A DNA stretch of 64,000 nucleotides from Lagopus muta (taxonomy: Eukaryota; Chordata; Aves; Galliformes; Phasianidae): NCBI RefSeq assembly GCF_023343835.1, contig NC_064437.1, forward strand, positions 4,664,001 to 4,728,000, read 5' to 3'. Under the pieces are notes generated by a model. It was not told the DNA's origin. It ran no database searches and saw nothing but the letters and a program-made list of their open reading frames with translations. Of the stretch, positions 1-12,500 are shown in pieces. The position numbers were made by a program, and so were the translations under genes. The stretch's first letter is position 1; every line of letters starts with the position of its first letter.

Positions 1-511
1 TTATGCTGAAGTAGTGGATGTTTGGATAGTTATTTAATTATTTCAGTTCAAATTTGCAAGTGTGTTCTTTACACACACTGTGTCCTTCATAGACACCAGC
101 AGACAGTTCTTAGCTGTCAAGGCATAAATTGTGCATTGAGAACAATTGAATTTGGCCATCTCCAGAATCCAGGCCCTTCAGATGGATTAAGATACAGTGT
201 GAGCAGTTTGGAAGACTTAGCATTACTACTTACTCTTGATAAATTTGACACAAGTACATGTAGTTCTGAAGTCATTTTTGCACCCCAGACCCTACAGGTC
301 CTGAACTTCACCATCAGGAACAGAAATCTCCAATCTGTAAATGCTGGAGGGGAAAATGGGGATGTTAGTCTCCAAAGGTGCCCAAGTGGCAGTCGTAATT
401 GGCATTCAGCTGATGAATAGGAGGAAGGAAGGATAGAGATAAATTAATTGCAGCGCTCTCCTAATGTAAAATACTTTAAAACAGACCCTGTGTTATTGAT
501 TTCTTTTTAAG
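1..511. other. USP24 intron (no exon resolved)
   Basis: This lies upstream of the first recognisable USP24 exon. An open frame runs from 22 to 420, but it does not resemble the USP24 sequence I can recall and lacks a convincing splice donor. It is treated as intronic; an unrecognised exon cannot be excluded. Confidence 0.5.
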
Positions 512-3500
512 TTTGGTGGTGAATGTGATGCAGAGGGATTCCATTCCATCAGAAGTAGACTATGAAACCAGACAGGGAGTCTATTCCATCTGCCTGCAAC
601 TTGCAAGGTATGTGATTTCTTTTCATTAGAGAGAGTGCTGCTTTCTTGGCTTCTGGAGGGTGGCTTGCCATGTGTAAGATAAACTGATGCTTTGAGTTCT
701 TTTTCACTTGTTTGCTTTAAGCATTGAAAAATAAACTGGGTGTTTCTGCTCTGTAAATGCAGGTTCTTGCTTGTTGGCCAGACAATGCCTACCTTACTGG
801 ATGAAGATCTTATTAAAGATGGAGTAGAAGCACTGTCCTCACGCCCCTTCCGAAATGTCAGCCGACAAGCAAGTAGGCAGATGTCCATTTGTGGAACACC
901 TGAGAAGTCATCCTACCGACAGCTCTCTGTGTCTGATAGATCCTCCATTAGGGTAGAAGAGATCATACCAGCAGCAAGAGTTGCCATACAAGTAAGGAAG
1001 TGTTTGATAATTTATGGTGGTGTAGCAGTGGTGAGCTCTTTGGTGACAGCTCCATGGCTCCTGCATTTTTAGTCAAAAGTCTGCCTTCTATACTGGTTCT
1101 TTGCCAGCCTCCATTTAAAAGTCTTGGAAAATCCATGCCATCAGTCTCTCATCCTAACATTCATCTGAATGTTAGCATTTTACTTAGTGGTTGGAATTAT
1201 TTTTGAACTATGAAGGAAAGCAGTGCTCCAGAGCTGCCTGCAAGAAATAGAGATGCAAGAAATCTTACTTGCGATTTATTTTCAGTCATGCTTCTCAGCT
1301 CTGAAGACCTTATTCTCGTTTGCTTTGAGGGAACAGAGGGAGTTCTTGCTTGAACTTGTTTGATAGTTTTCTGTGTTAAATAGCTCAATAAGAAATTGCT
1401 TGTTTGATTGGGGGCAAAAGAGGAAACTTCTTTCTTTTATGTATTTTCAAAAAACAGCTGTTTTTCCCTCTATAGGAGGGAGATTATATCAGTATGATTT
1501 GTCTGAGGCTGATTATTTATTGAAGCATTGTAAGCTGGCAGAGCTCAAACCATTTGAAAGTCACATCCGATTGAACCAACTTCATAGTTATTGCAGTGAT
1601 TATACTATCTTAGGTTCTTAGCCAGTGCTTTCTGATTTGATTGATATGAATGAAATTAGCGTGGTTAAATTAATAATTGCAGATATGGTAAAGTGAATGG
1701 TCTATGAAGTGGAGAATTTAAAAACAAATTACTCCCTACATAGTGGGCAATAGTAATCTCCCTGTCTCTGTAATAAAAAAGATAGAAGTATCTTTGAGCC
1801 TATTTTAGAGGAGATGAAAAGAAAATCAAATGGGTATTTGACCTGATCCAAAAGGTACATTCCTGTTATATCCCAGTGATTAACTAAGGCTGCAGAAGAT
1901 AACAGAAGTAACTGTTGCTTCTTGTTCCTTCAGACTATGGAGGTGAATGACTTCACTTCCACTGTGGCTTGCTTCATGCGACTCTCTTGGGCTGCTGCTG
2001 CAGGACGACTGGACCTCGTAGGAAGTAGTCAGCCAATAAAAGAAAATAACACTTTATTTCCTGCAGGGATTCGAAACAGACTTAGCAGCTCAGGTAGGTT
2101 GCTCTGCTTCTGAGCCATCTTTCTGAAGAAAGCTGTTGGTTTACTTGTAATTGAACTTTAGAGAAACTTGATGTTGAATTCATTCAGTTATGGAAATCTG
2201 AGAAAAATGCTGTATGTTCATCTGACATTTAGGGAGTATTCTTAAGTTGCTGAGAACTGACCATAAGCTGAAAATAAAACGCAATGGATTATAGTGTTTC
2301 ACCATTTCTCAATGCAGGAAGTAATTGCAGCTCAGGAAGTGAAGGAGAGCCAACTGCACTGCACGCTGGTATCTGTGTGAGACAGCAGTCCGTATCTACC
2401 AAAGATGCTCTGATTGCTGGAGAAGCCTTGTCTCTGTTAGTAACCTGCCTTCAGCTACGCAGTCAGCAGCTAGGTATGAAATAGAATTGGATTACTCACT
2501 ACTCGGAATGTAAAAGGTGATTGAAAGCTTTTGAAGGCAATAAAGAGAAAAAAAATATGAAATATTTGTTGAGGCAACCAAGTGAGAAATATACAGTTTC
2601 GTTTCTAAAAAGCAGTTGTGGTTTTTGGTATTGTTTTTGTTTGTTTGTTTCTTTTTTCCAAACAAATAAACAGTAGGTGGGTATGAAACAAGGCATGTAG
2701 TGCTGTGCCTTAGTGAAATTCATTGAGTAAGCTAACATAGTGCCAGTATATAAATATTTGTACTGGCCTTGGAGTAGGGAATAGCACGTGCTGCTGTTTG
2801 CATAGCTAATGTTCAGTACTTGAACCTTTGTGTACAAGAGCTGTAAATCCTGGAGATGGGAGAAAGAAAATGCTGTTATGAGGTAGTGCCACTCTATGGT
2901 GAGGGAAGGAAATAAAGAAACGTACAGATACCTGCTACTGCTTTTTGTGTGACAGGAGGGGAAGCACTGTGGTCATTTTAACATAAGACTGTAAGTAACT
3001 GATTTTAAACCATTATTTTAGAAAAAATGGCCTGGTATTGTTCTGTTCTAGGATCTTTTTACAATTTGCCTTGTGTTGCTGATTTCATTATTGACATACT
3101 GCTTGGATCACCAAGTGCTGAGGTGAGCCTCCTTTGTCTGAAAACTCCTTAAATGTTTCAGTGCAATTTGTATACTTTGTTCATTTAACATGGTCTAGAG
3201 ATAATATTACATTACAACTACTTGAACATTTTTTGCATACAAATAAATGAGCTGTCTGTAATTTTAGGGATTCCAGTATTTTGTACTGTGTTGATAGCAA
3301 ATGCTGAAGTACTGCATTCTTTAGATTTGTTTAATCCAAGGGGCATGAGGCTGTGCTGTGAGCAGTGTAACGGCAGTACTCTCATTTGGGTTAGACAGAT
3401 TCCATAATACTGTTACTTCTACCTTCACAACAAGGGGAAGTTACAGGGAACTTGCATCTCAGAAGATTGGGTAACATCTAATGCACTCCTCCGAGCTTTT

Positions 3501-6500
3501 GGAAAATTCTTCCCAGTGTCTGAACCCTCTTAAAATATGTATATATTTTTGTTAGATTTGTAACCAAAGAAAAGTGTGCATTTTTCGCAATCTTTGAGTA
3601 AGGTCTAGTGCTTGACAACAGTGCTGTTTCAGATTCGTCGTGTTGCTTGTGACCAGTTGTACACCCTCAGTCAAACTGACACATCAACTCATCCAGATGT
3701 ACAAAAGCCAAACCAGTTTCTCCTCAGCGTTATCCTTGGTGCCCAGCTGCCTCTTTGGTCACCAACCAGCATCATGAGAGGAATTAACCAGAGGTGAGTC
3801 ATATGCATGTTGGCTGAGGAAGGAAATTTATTGTGTTTTTACATTAGTAATGCCATGGAATCTCTAAGCTATAACTGAACTAAACTGTCTTTTTGTAATT
3901 CTGTGGGAAGTAGACATCCCTGTCATGCTCCAGGAAGTTTGAGAAATAGGAAAATTCAGCTTTATTTTGCTCCAGTTTATAAGGTACAATTCTTCCTCTG
4001 TGAAGTCTTAAAGTCTGGCTTATTTGACTTCTAGGAAGATCTAATTGCTAAATAGGCCTGCTCTTGCCAGGATGTTCTCACAGTAGTCAAAACCAGACTG
4101 GAGTTCCACAATGAGGTGTAGAGATGATGGGGTGTATGACAGAAACATTGAATTTATGTCATAGTATTTCACAGATCCTAAGCAGAAATTGAACCAGAAT
4201 GCCCCAGCCCTTTTAGTAATGTCTGAAGCAAGGATCTCACCTGTTTTCTTGCTGCTTATGTTAATCATTACAGCTGTAAAGACTATAAGTGTCAGTTGTG
4301 TTGACTTGTCTCTGACTGGACAAACATTGAATTTAACAGTAACTTTGAACAGTAATTTCTAGAGGAATCTGAGTGAATGAGAATCTAAAATTTGATGTTA
4401 TTTGATATGTTGTGAAGTGAGGGATGAAAGCAAGGCTAAAAAGTTCAGAAGCAATTTGTTAAAGCTGTAGTGGGCATGCCAAAAAGCATACCTAAATAGC
4501 TGCAGTATATTAGGTTAGAACAGAGCATGAGGGCCTTAAAGTTAACTGCATAGAAAAAGCAGTTTCTAATTTGAATTTTAAAACCTTTTTTCTACTTGTA
4601 ACTTGTCTAGACTTTTGTCCCAGTGTACCGAATATTTTGATCTGAGATGTCAGTTATTGGATGACCTCACCTGTAAGTATGTTTAGGTTACATGCATGTT
4701 ACTCTGCTTGCAACTTCCAAATGTTCCCTCCTTCTGTTGATGAGATGTAGAATGTAGACTTCATGAGGTTGTTTCACCATTAACTTGATGTGCTAGCCAT
4801 TCTGTGTTGTTAATGCCTGACATGGACACCATTCTTGGTGTTTTAACTGCAAGGCATCTGAACTCCAGGTCTCTTTTGTACAGTGCCTAGGTAGGAGTTT
4901 GTGCATGAAGTTACCTGTCTGTTTGAAGTTGCTGATCGTGATGATGTGTAAGACAGTCCAACACACATGACTAGATGCTGTTCCTGCTCAAAGAAGTATC
5001 TGTCTTCTAAGTTTCTGTATTCTATTTTTTTCTCTAAAGTAATGCAGTCTGTGTCAGTGACAGATAGTAAGCTCCAATGCTGTGATCTTTCCTATAAACT
5101 GCTTTGTGTAGTGCCTCCTATTGAAGTGGCATGTGGCACTGTCATAACATACATTAATTACTGAACTGTTTGAAGTTCTTTGTATTTAAATTTTACAGAC
5201 TCAGGGCAGGGGGGTTCTTTTGTCTTGTAGCATCAGAAATGGAACAGCTAAAGATAAGCCCAGCTGCCATGTTAGAAGATGAGATTACCTGGCTAGAAAA
5301 CTTTGAACCCAACCGCACAGCTGAGTGTGAGACCAGTGAAGCTGATAACATCCTATTAGCTGGACATTTGAGGCTCATCAAGACTCTCCTTTCACTCTGT
5401 GGGGCAGAGAAGGAAATGGTTGGTAAGTATTCCTTTTTATTCTAAAGTTTGTTGGACTAGTGTGAATTTGTGCAGCACTGAAAAATGACTTAGGTACTTT
5501 CTACTGATTAAAACATTTCCTATGAAGACATGATAATATATCAACAGAAGTGACAGAGCTGAAGAAGTAGTGTTGAGTGTATCTTAACTGTACTTGTGAC
5601 TTGTGGTAAGCCATTTGGATGCAGTTTTGTTGGTGTGGTGATATTCAGTGACTTTGCTGTTACAGAGGACCTTTTGACATTTGCAATAATGTGTTTAACA
5701 GTAGATATGGGTTTGTGTTACAGGTTCATCTTTGATTAAGCCATTGTTGGATGACTTCCTCTTCCGAGCATCCAGGATTATTCTGAACAGCCATTCTCCA
5801 GCAGGCAGTGCTGCAATCAGTCAGCAAGACTTTCATCCAAAGTAAAAATTGCTTTTTCATTAATGTTGGATTTTGTCCAAGTGGTGTTCAGGAATGCAAA
5901 TGTCAGCCACACTGGGGCTACAGATACAAGAAGTTCATACTGATGTTGGAATATTTCTTCTGAGTGTAACTTTCCAATGTATACATTTCCCATATCATTG
6001 TCCAAATAGTGTCTTTGTAAGTTCTTTTTTTGTAAGTTCTTTTTGAAGAATTTTTGTATGTTCCTTTGTTTGTCTTTGCTGTTCTGTACTTCCAAAGGCT
6101 GTGTTTTGCTTGTTAGATCAATGAAGAGCTGCAAGCACAACTGAGTGCTGATTTCATGAGGCCAAAGAGTACTCCTTTTGTTCATCCTCACTTGGGAATT
6201 TGGTTGAGTTGGAGCACAAGCAGGAAACCCTAAAAGCCCCTTTTAAATGAGGATATCAAAAATGCATTTAACTCTTTCTTTTTTTTTCTTTTGGAATAAC
6301 TATTTTTTATAAAAAGCTAATGCTGAGCAAGTCTCCTTGTACCTGAGATATTCTGAGCCACTATGAGTTTGTATTAGCTGATTGCTTTCCTTCCTGTCTC
6401 CCCAAGAAAGAAAAGATACCACTCCACAGTATCTCAGTTTGGTGGGAGTTTTTTTCAGCATTTGAACTAGTTCTTCTGAGCAGTTGCCACTTGTTCCAAG

Positions 6501-9500
6501 TAATGTGGCTTTCTAGAATTAGAAATAATTGAGTCATCTTCAAAATAATTCTCAATTGCAGTTTCCTTTTCAGGTGCAGTACAGCAGATAGCCGATTAGC
6601 TGCCTATGAAGTGTTAGTAATGCTGGCTGATAGCTCACCTTCCAATCTTCAGCTTATTACGAAAGAGCTGCTTTCTATGCATCATCAGTGTGACCCAGCT
6701 CTTACCAAGGAGTTTGATGTAAGCCTTTTCTTCATTTGTTTTCCTGTGGTTTGGAGCACTGTGATTTGGTTAACTGCTTCGTTTGTTAAATTCCCATAGT
6801 CTTCAATTTGAAATGACAAGAAAGCAGACAAGTCAGTTAAGATCCATTTTAAGTAAATGCTCTGAGTCTTTGTCGATTACCTGGATAAGGAAAAAGCATA
6901 GCCTAACTAGCAATTTAGAAATGTTCTAGGCTGTTGCTTAAGTTTTCTGCTAAATATTAATTGTGTAAGTGAACAAATATAGCTCTTGTGATGTTTCAGA
7001 TTTGGTATTCCTGGTTTTCCATGAAATGGCTTTTGACAGCTCATGTAGGGGTGATTATAAAAGCTGTAATGTTTGTTGGAATGTCATGCATTCCATAATT
7101 TACTGGGACAAAAAAATGTTTCTCATTTCAGTATCTTCCACCAGTGGATAGTCGCTCCATTTCAGGATTTGTGGGACTGAAGAATGGCGGTGCTACTTGT
7201 TATATGAATGCTGTCTTCCAGCAGCTGTATATGCAGCCTGGTCTCCCAGAGGTAATTGGTTCAATGTCCTCAAGGTCATTGTCTCAGAATCTTCAGCATC
7301 TTTATCAATGATGTAGAGGATGGCATTGAGTGCACTCTCAGCAAGTTTGCAGATGACACCAAGCTGAGCGGTGCAATCGATACATTAGAGGGAAGGGGAA
7401 CCATCCAGAGGGACCTGGACAGCCTGGAGAAGTGGACCCGTGAGAATCTAAATGAGGTTCAGCAAGGTCAAGTGCAAGGTGTTGCTGGGGCAATCCCAGG
7501 TATTTATATGGACTGGGGGAAGAACTCCTTGAGAGCAGCCCTACAGAGTCCTGGCGGGTCCTGGTGGACGAGAAGCTGGACATGAGCCAGCAGTGTGCAC
7601 TTGCAGCCCAGAAGGCCAACTGTGTTCTGGGCTGCATTTAAAAAGGGACAGCAGGGAGGGGGAGGTGATTGTCCCCCTCTACTCAACTCTTGAGAGGCCC
7701 CATCTGGAGTACTGTGTCCAGGCCTGGGGCTCCCAGCATAAGAAAGATGGTAGAGCTCTTGGAATGGGTCCAGAGGAGGGCCACGAAGATGATGGAGGGC
7801 TGGAGCAGCTCTCCTATGAAGAAAAACTGAGGGAACTGGGCTTGTTTAGCTTGGAGAAAAGAAGGTTCCAGGGAGACCTCGTTGCGGCCTTCCAGTACTT
7901 GAAGGGAGAGTATTAGCAGGAGGGGGGACGACTGTTTACGTGGGTGGACAGTGATAGGACAAGGGGGAATGGTTTTAAACTGGGACAGGGGAGATTTAGG
8001 TTAGACATGAGGAGGAAGTTTTTCACCCAGAGGGTGGTGAAGCACTGGAACAGGCTGCCCAGGGAGATTGTGGATGCCCCATCCCTGGAGGCATCCAAGG
8101 CCAGGCTGGATGTGGCTCTGGGCAGCCTGGTCTGCTGGTTGATTACCCTGCACATAGCAGGAGGGTTGAAACGAGATGATCATTGTGATCCTTTTCAACC
8201 CAGGCCATCCTGTGATTCTCTGAATTACCATTGTCTGAGATGCAAGTTCATTTTAGCACCATTGATCAATTAATCAAGAATTGTTCTGAAAAATAAGAAC
8301 AGAAATGTGTGTACATATGAATAGTGCTCTCTCTATATAAATTCATACTAAAAATATATACAGGCTCCAATAAATCATTGCTGTAAGTTGTCAGACAAAC
8401 AAATAATGTTTGTCATGAACACTTAACCTTATTAAATTAGTTCTTATCAAAATGATTGCATTTGTTTTTTCCTAGGCTCTGCTTTCCATTGATGATGATA
8501 CTGACAATCCAGATGACAATGTGTTCTATCAAGTTCAGTCTCTTTTTGGTCACCTGATGGAGAGCAAACTACAGTATTATGTACCTGAGAACTTTTGGAA
8601 GGTATTATTTCTTTTTGCTGTCCTACTTAGCAAGAAGTCATTTATTCACTGTTTTCTCATTGCAGAAATTCTAGGGATTAAGTTTTACCTCAGAAATTCA
8701 AAATGTGTAAATATAACATTTATTTAAAAAAAAAAAAAAAAAAGATTTTAGTGATATTTATGTGGAACAATTATCTCTTTAAATATGTTTATACTTTGTG
8801 TAGATCTTCAAGATGTGGAATAAGGAACTTTATGTTCGAGAGCAACAGGATGCTTACGAGTTCTTTACCAGTCTTATAGATCAGATGGATGAATACCTCA
8901 AGGTAAAATCTTCAGGGATTTTTTTTCCTCATATACGTGCATCTTTTTGATACCTTTCCTCTTTTTTCTTGGAAGAGAAGGCAAAGAACCACTGGAATTA
9001 TTTTACAATCTAAGTAACATTCAGGAGTTTAAAATTCATGTTGTATGCTTGGTCTTTCACTCTGCCAGTATATACAACTGATGTCTAATTTTACATCTCT
9101 GACAGAAAATAGGAAGAGACCAAATATTTAAGAATACTTTTCAAGGCATCTTTTCTGATCAGAAGATCTGCAAGGACTGTCCTCACAGGTAATGTTACAT
9201 TTACTGTGTTAGATTTCAGCTGCTGTAACTTAAAATATGTAGGTCAAAACAGCACTAAAAGGTGGGATAATATGCCATTGATTGTAAATATCATAGATGT
9301 TGATAGTTATGGGGCAAACAATGTTAATTCATAAGCATGTGTCTTGTTAATGCAAGTTGGATAGGTTCTGTTCTGTCGATGTACTTACCATTTTTCCTCT
9401 TGGATTTAGATATGAGCGAGAGGAAGCCTTCATGGCTCTCAACTTAGGTGTGACTTCGTGTCAAAGTTTGGAAATATCATTGGATCAGTTTGTTAGGGGA

Positions 9501-12500
9501 GAAGTTCTGGAAGGAAGTAATGCATACTACTGTGAAAAATGCAAAGAAAAGGTATTGTTCTTAATGTCTGTGAAAGAATATTCAGCCGTGGTTTGTTTTC
9601 ATAAGCATTACGTGCTCACATGAAGCCATGCTTAAATTTTGCTTACTCTTTTTGTAATCAAAAAGCTGAATCCCTAAACAAATGCAGGCGATGTTCTGCA
9701 TTTCCTGTAACTTGTATTGTGAAATGAACGTTTAGAAGGATGGCAGAACAGTTGAATGTTTTGAAACATACCAGTCCACTGCACAAACTCTGTAATTGTA
9801 ATAGTGCCCTGTCTGTCAGCATTAGTTATCCTACCTCCAGTAGGGTACATCAGGTGGCTGGAATCAAACATCTGTAGAAAAACTGGAGCATGTTTGAGGT
9901 ACACAGATGAAGACAATACTTTCTTCTCCTTTCTAAGAGAACTACAGTGAAGCGCACGTGCATTAAGGTCTTACCAAACCTGCTGGTGATACACCTGATG
10001 AGATTTGGCTTTGACTGGGAGAGCGGACGTTCTATTAAATATGATGAACAAATAAGGGTAAGAATACTTTCCAGTATGCTTCCTGTTCCCACTCCTCTCC
10101 TTTCTCTCCACTCAATGAAAAATGAAAGCTTCCTATTCGTTCTCCCTTCTTTCCCTCACATCTTGATACTGGGCTTTTGAACGTGTGGTACAATACAATC
10201 ATGTTAAAGAAAAGTATTTTTCCTTTGAGCTGTCTTTGTCTGCAGCATTCTCAGACTCCTTTCAGAAAGCCTGAGCAAAAGCCTCTGTAAAGATATTTTA
10301 TTAAAATTCTGCGTCAGGAGAATGAAAAGTTGAAGCACTGTGCTTTCTTGTAGTATTTACGGTGTGGGAAGTATTAATACAACTTACAAAATTACACACA
10401 GTGAGTGCATGACATAATCTCTGTTTAATCTAAAATCTCTCTTCAAACAGTTCCCCTGGATGCTGAACATGGAGCCTTACACTGTGTCAGGGATGGCCCG
10501 CCAGGACTCGTCCTCAGAAGTGGGGGACAATGGTAGAAACATGGATCAAGGAGGCGGAGGGTCCCCAAGGAAGAAAGTTGCACCTACAGAGAACTATGAG
10601 CTTGTTGGTGTGATTGTTCACAGTGGCCAGGCTCATGCAGGGCATTACTACTCCTTTATAAAGGACAGGAGGTAACAACCAAGAAGGCTCACGTAGTGAG
10701 TCTAAAGACTACATGTTTTAGGAAGGTATAATGAGCCATTCAGAGCTCTGTTGGAAGCACCATTTCTTTCTTAACACCCAGTACTGCTGTCAACATTATC
10801 AGAGTCTCATGAATTGTTATGTATCTTGTGTTGCATTCTGAGTGCTTTTTGGGACACGCAGTTGCAAATTATGGGCTTCGCTAATTAAGTTTTTAATCAA
10901 GCTTGATTTTTTTTAATCAAGTTTTGTCATTGAGATGGATTTTCTATTTCCTGTCAAAACAAATGTGTGTTAAGGGCCTTCCTTTCTCTGATATTCCTTG
11001 GTGATTGTTTTTGTTGCTGTTTTTGGCTGAACAGTCAAATAACATGGTTTCTGTTCTGACAACAGGGGATGTGGAAGGGGAAAGTGGTATAAATTTAATG
11101 ACACTGTTGTTGAAGAATTTGAGTTAACTGATGAAACCTTGGAGTATGAATGTTTTGGTGGAGAGTACAGACCTAAAGTCTATGATCAGTGTAAGTAGAA
11201 TTGAAGATTAATTTACAGTAGCTTTGTATCTCATACCAGTTCTCAGTAGTGTTGGAGCTGAGTCTGTTATATCTTCTTTGCTTGATTTGGTCTAATAGTC
11301 CTTCTCAAACGTTTTCTAGCCAAAGCATTGTTTTACTGAAGGACATAACCATTTGTACATGACCTAACATTAGTTAAACTGTGCTCACTGTTCAACTCTT
11401 TGTGGACTTAATAACAGGAGATTCAGAAGTAAAATGGCACACTGTTAGAATGGTTTGAAGAAAATACAAACTAGATCTTATCTTAGGCTAGTCAGAATAT
11501 GTATAAAATGTGGTTTGGGATCACAGTTAAATTTTTCAGTGCTCTAAGGAATTAATTCCAAATACATGGATACCATTATTCACATGCTGAGTAATTTGAT
11601 GATTATCATCTTAATATACGTATGTTCTTCACTTTGGAGCTGTTTTTCTTCTCTAACACGGACTGATTTTTTTGATCCAAGAAGTAACTGTACTGCAGTC
11701 TTCAGTGCTTGCACACTCGGTTTTACTCTACTCTAGGAATGAAAAGAGTTCTAAATCTCCAAAGGTCCATCAAATGCCTCTTCTCTCATCAGCTAACCCT
11801 TACCCTGATGTGCGTCGGCGATACTGGAATGCCTACATGCTGTTTTATCAGAGAGTGTCTGACCAGAACTCTCCAGTCTTACCAAAGAAAAGTCGAGTGA
11901 GTGTCGTGCGTCAGGAAGCTGAGGACCTCTCACTGTAAGTTTCTCTTGTATCCATAAAGGCTTCTCCTGTTTTGGTGTACGGATTCATCTCCAGAATGAA
12001 GGCATGAATAATTCCTGTTTCACACAAAAGTATGCTTATCCCCCTGCTTTTCTTTAAGCTGCTTAATGAATGGCCTTTTATTGCTTTTGTAACTTACTCT
12101 TCCATACTCCTGTCACTGTTGGAATAAGAAATTCAAGCTGACTGACAGCTTCAGAAGTAGTTTAGACTGTCATCTGAATTTGCCTTACGGTGATACTGGC
12201 TCTGTTGGTATTTTAAGACTTGAACTGCAGATTTGTCATAGTTACATTATTGCCTTTGATATTCTTATATTTTAGATCTGCTCCATCTTCACCAGAAATT
12301 TCACCCCAGTCATCACCACGACCCCACAGACCCAACAGTGATCGCCTGTCCATCCTAACTAAACTGGTCCGAAAAGGTGAAAAAAAGGGACTTTTTGTTG
12401 AGAAGATGCCTGTACGGATCTATCAGGTAGAGCACTCGAAGTTCCACTTAGATGCTGTTCACACAAAGCTTAAGCTCACAATAAGAGAAACTTTGAAGGT

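Larger units (their letters stand above)
7132..11934 (+). other. USP24: USP24 catalytic domain (peptidase C19)
   Basis: The USP catalytic core is spread over nine exons from 7132 to 11934. The Cys box reads GGATCYMNA, with the nucleophile cysteine codon at 7198-7200. The His box reads HAGHYYSF, with the catalytic histidine codon at 10643-10645. It is followed by KFNDT, the expected Asn/Asp position, in exon 11066-11190. Two CxxC-type pairs (KDCPHR at 9106-9188 and YYCEKCKEK at 9410-9551) fit the zinc-binding fingers of USP enzymes. All key residues are present, so this copy should be an active deubiquitinase. Confidence 0.93.

Noticed and set aside
22-420. Open frame at the window start as a further USP24 exon
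   Set aside because: Its peptide does not resemble the USP24 sequence I recall and has no convincing donor before the next clear exon at 512.
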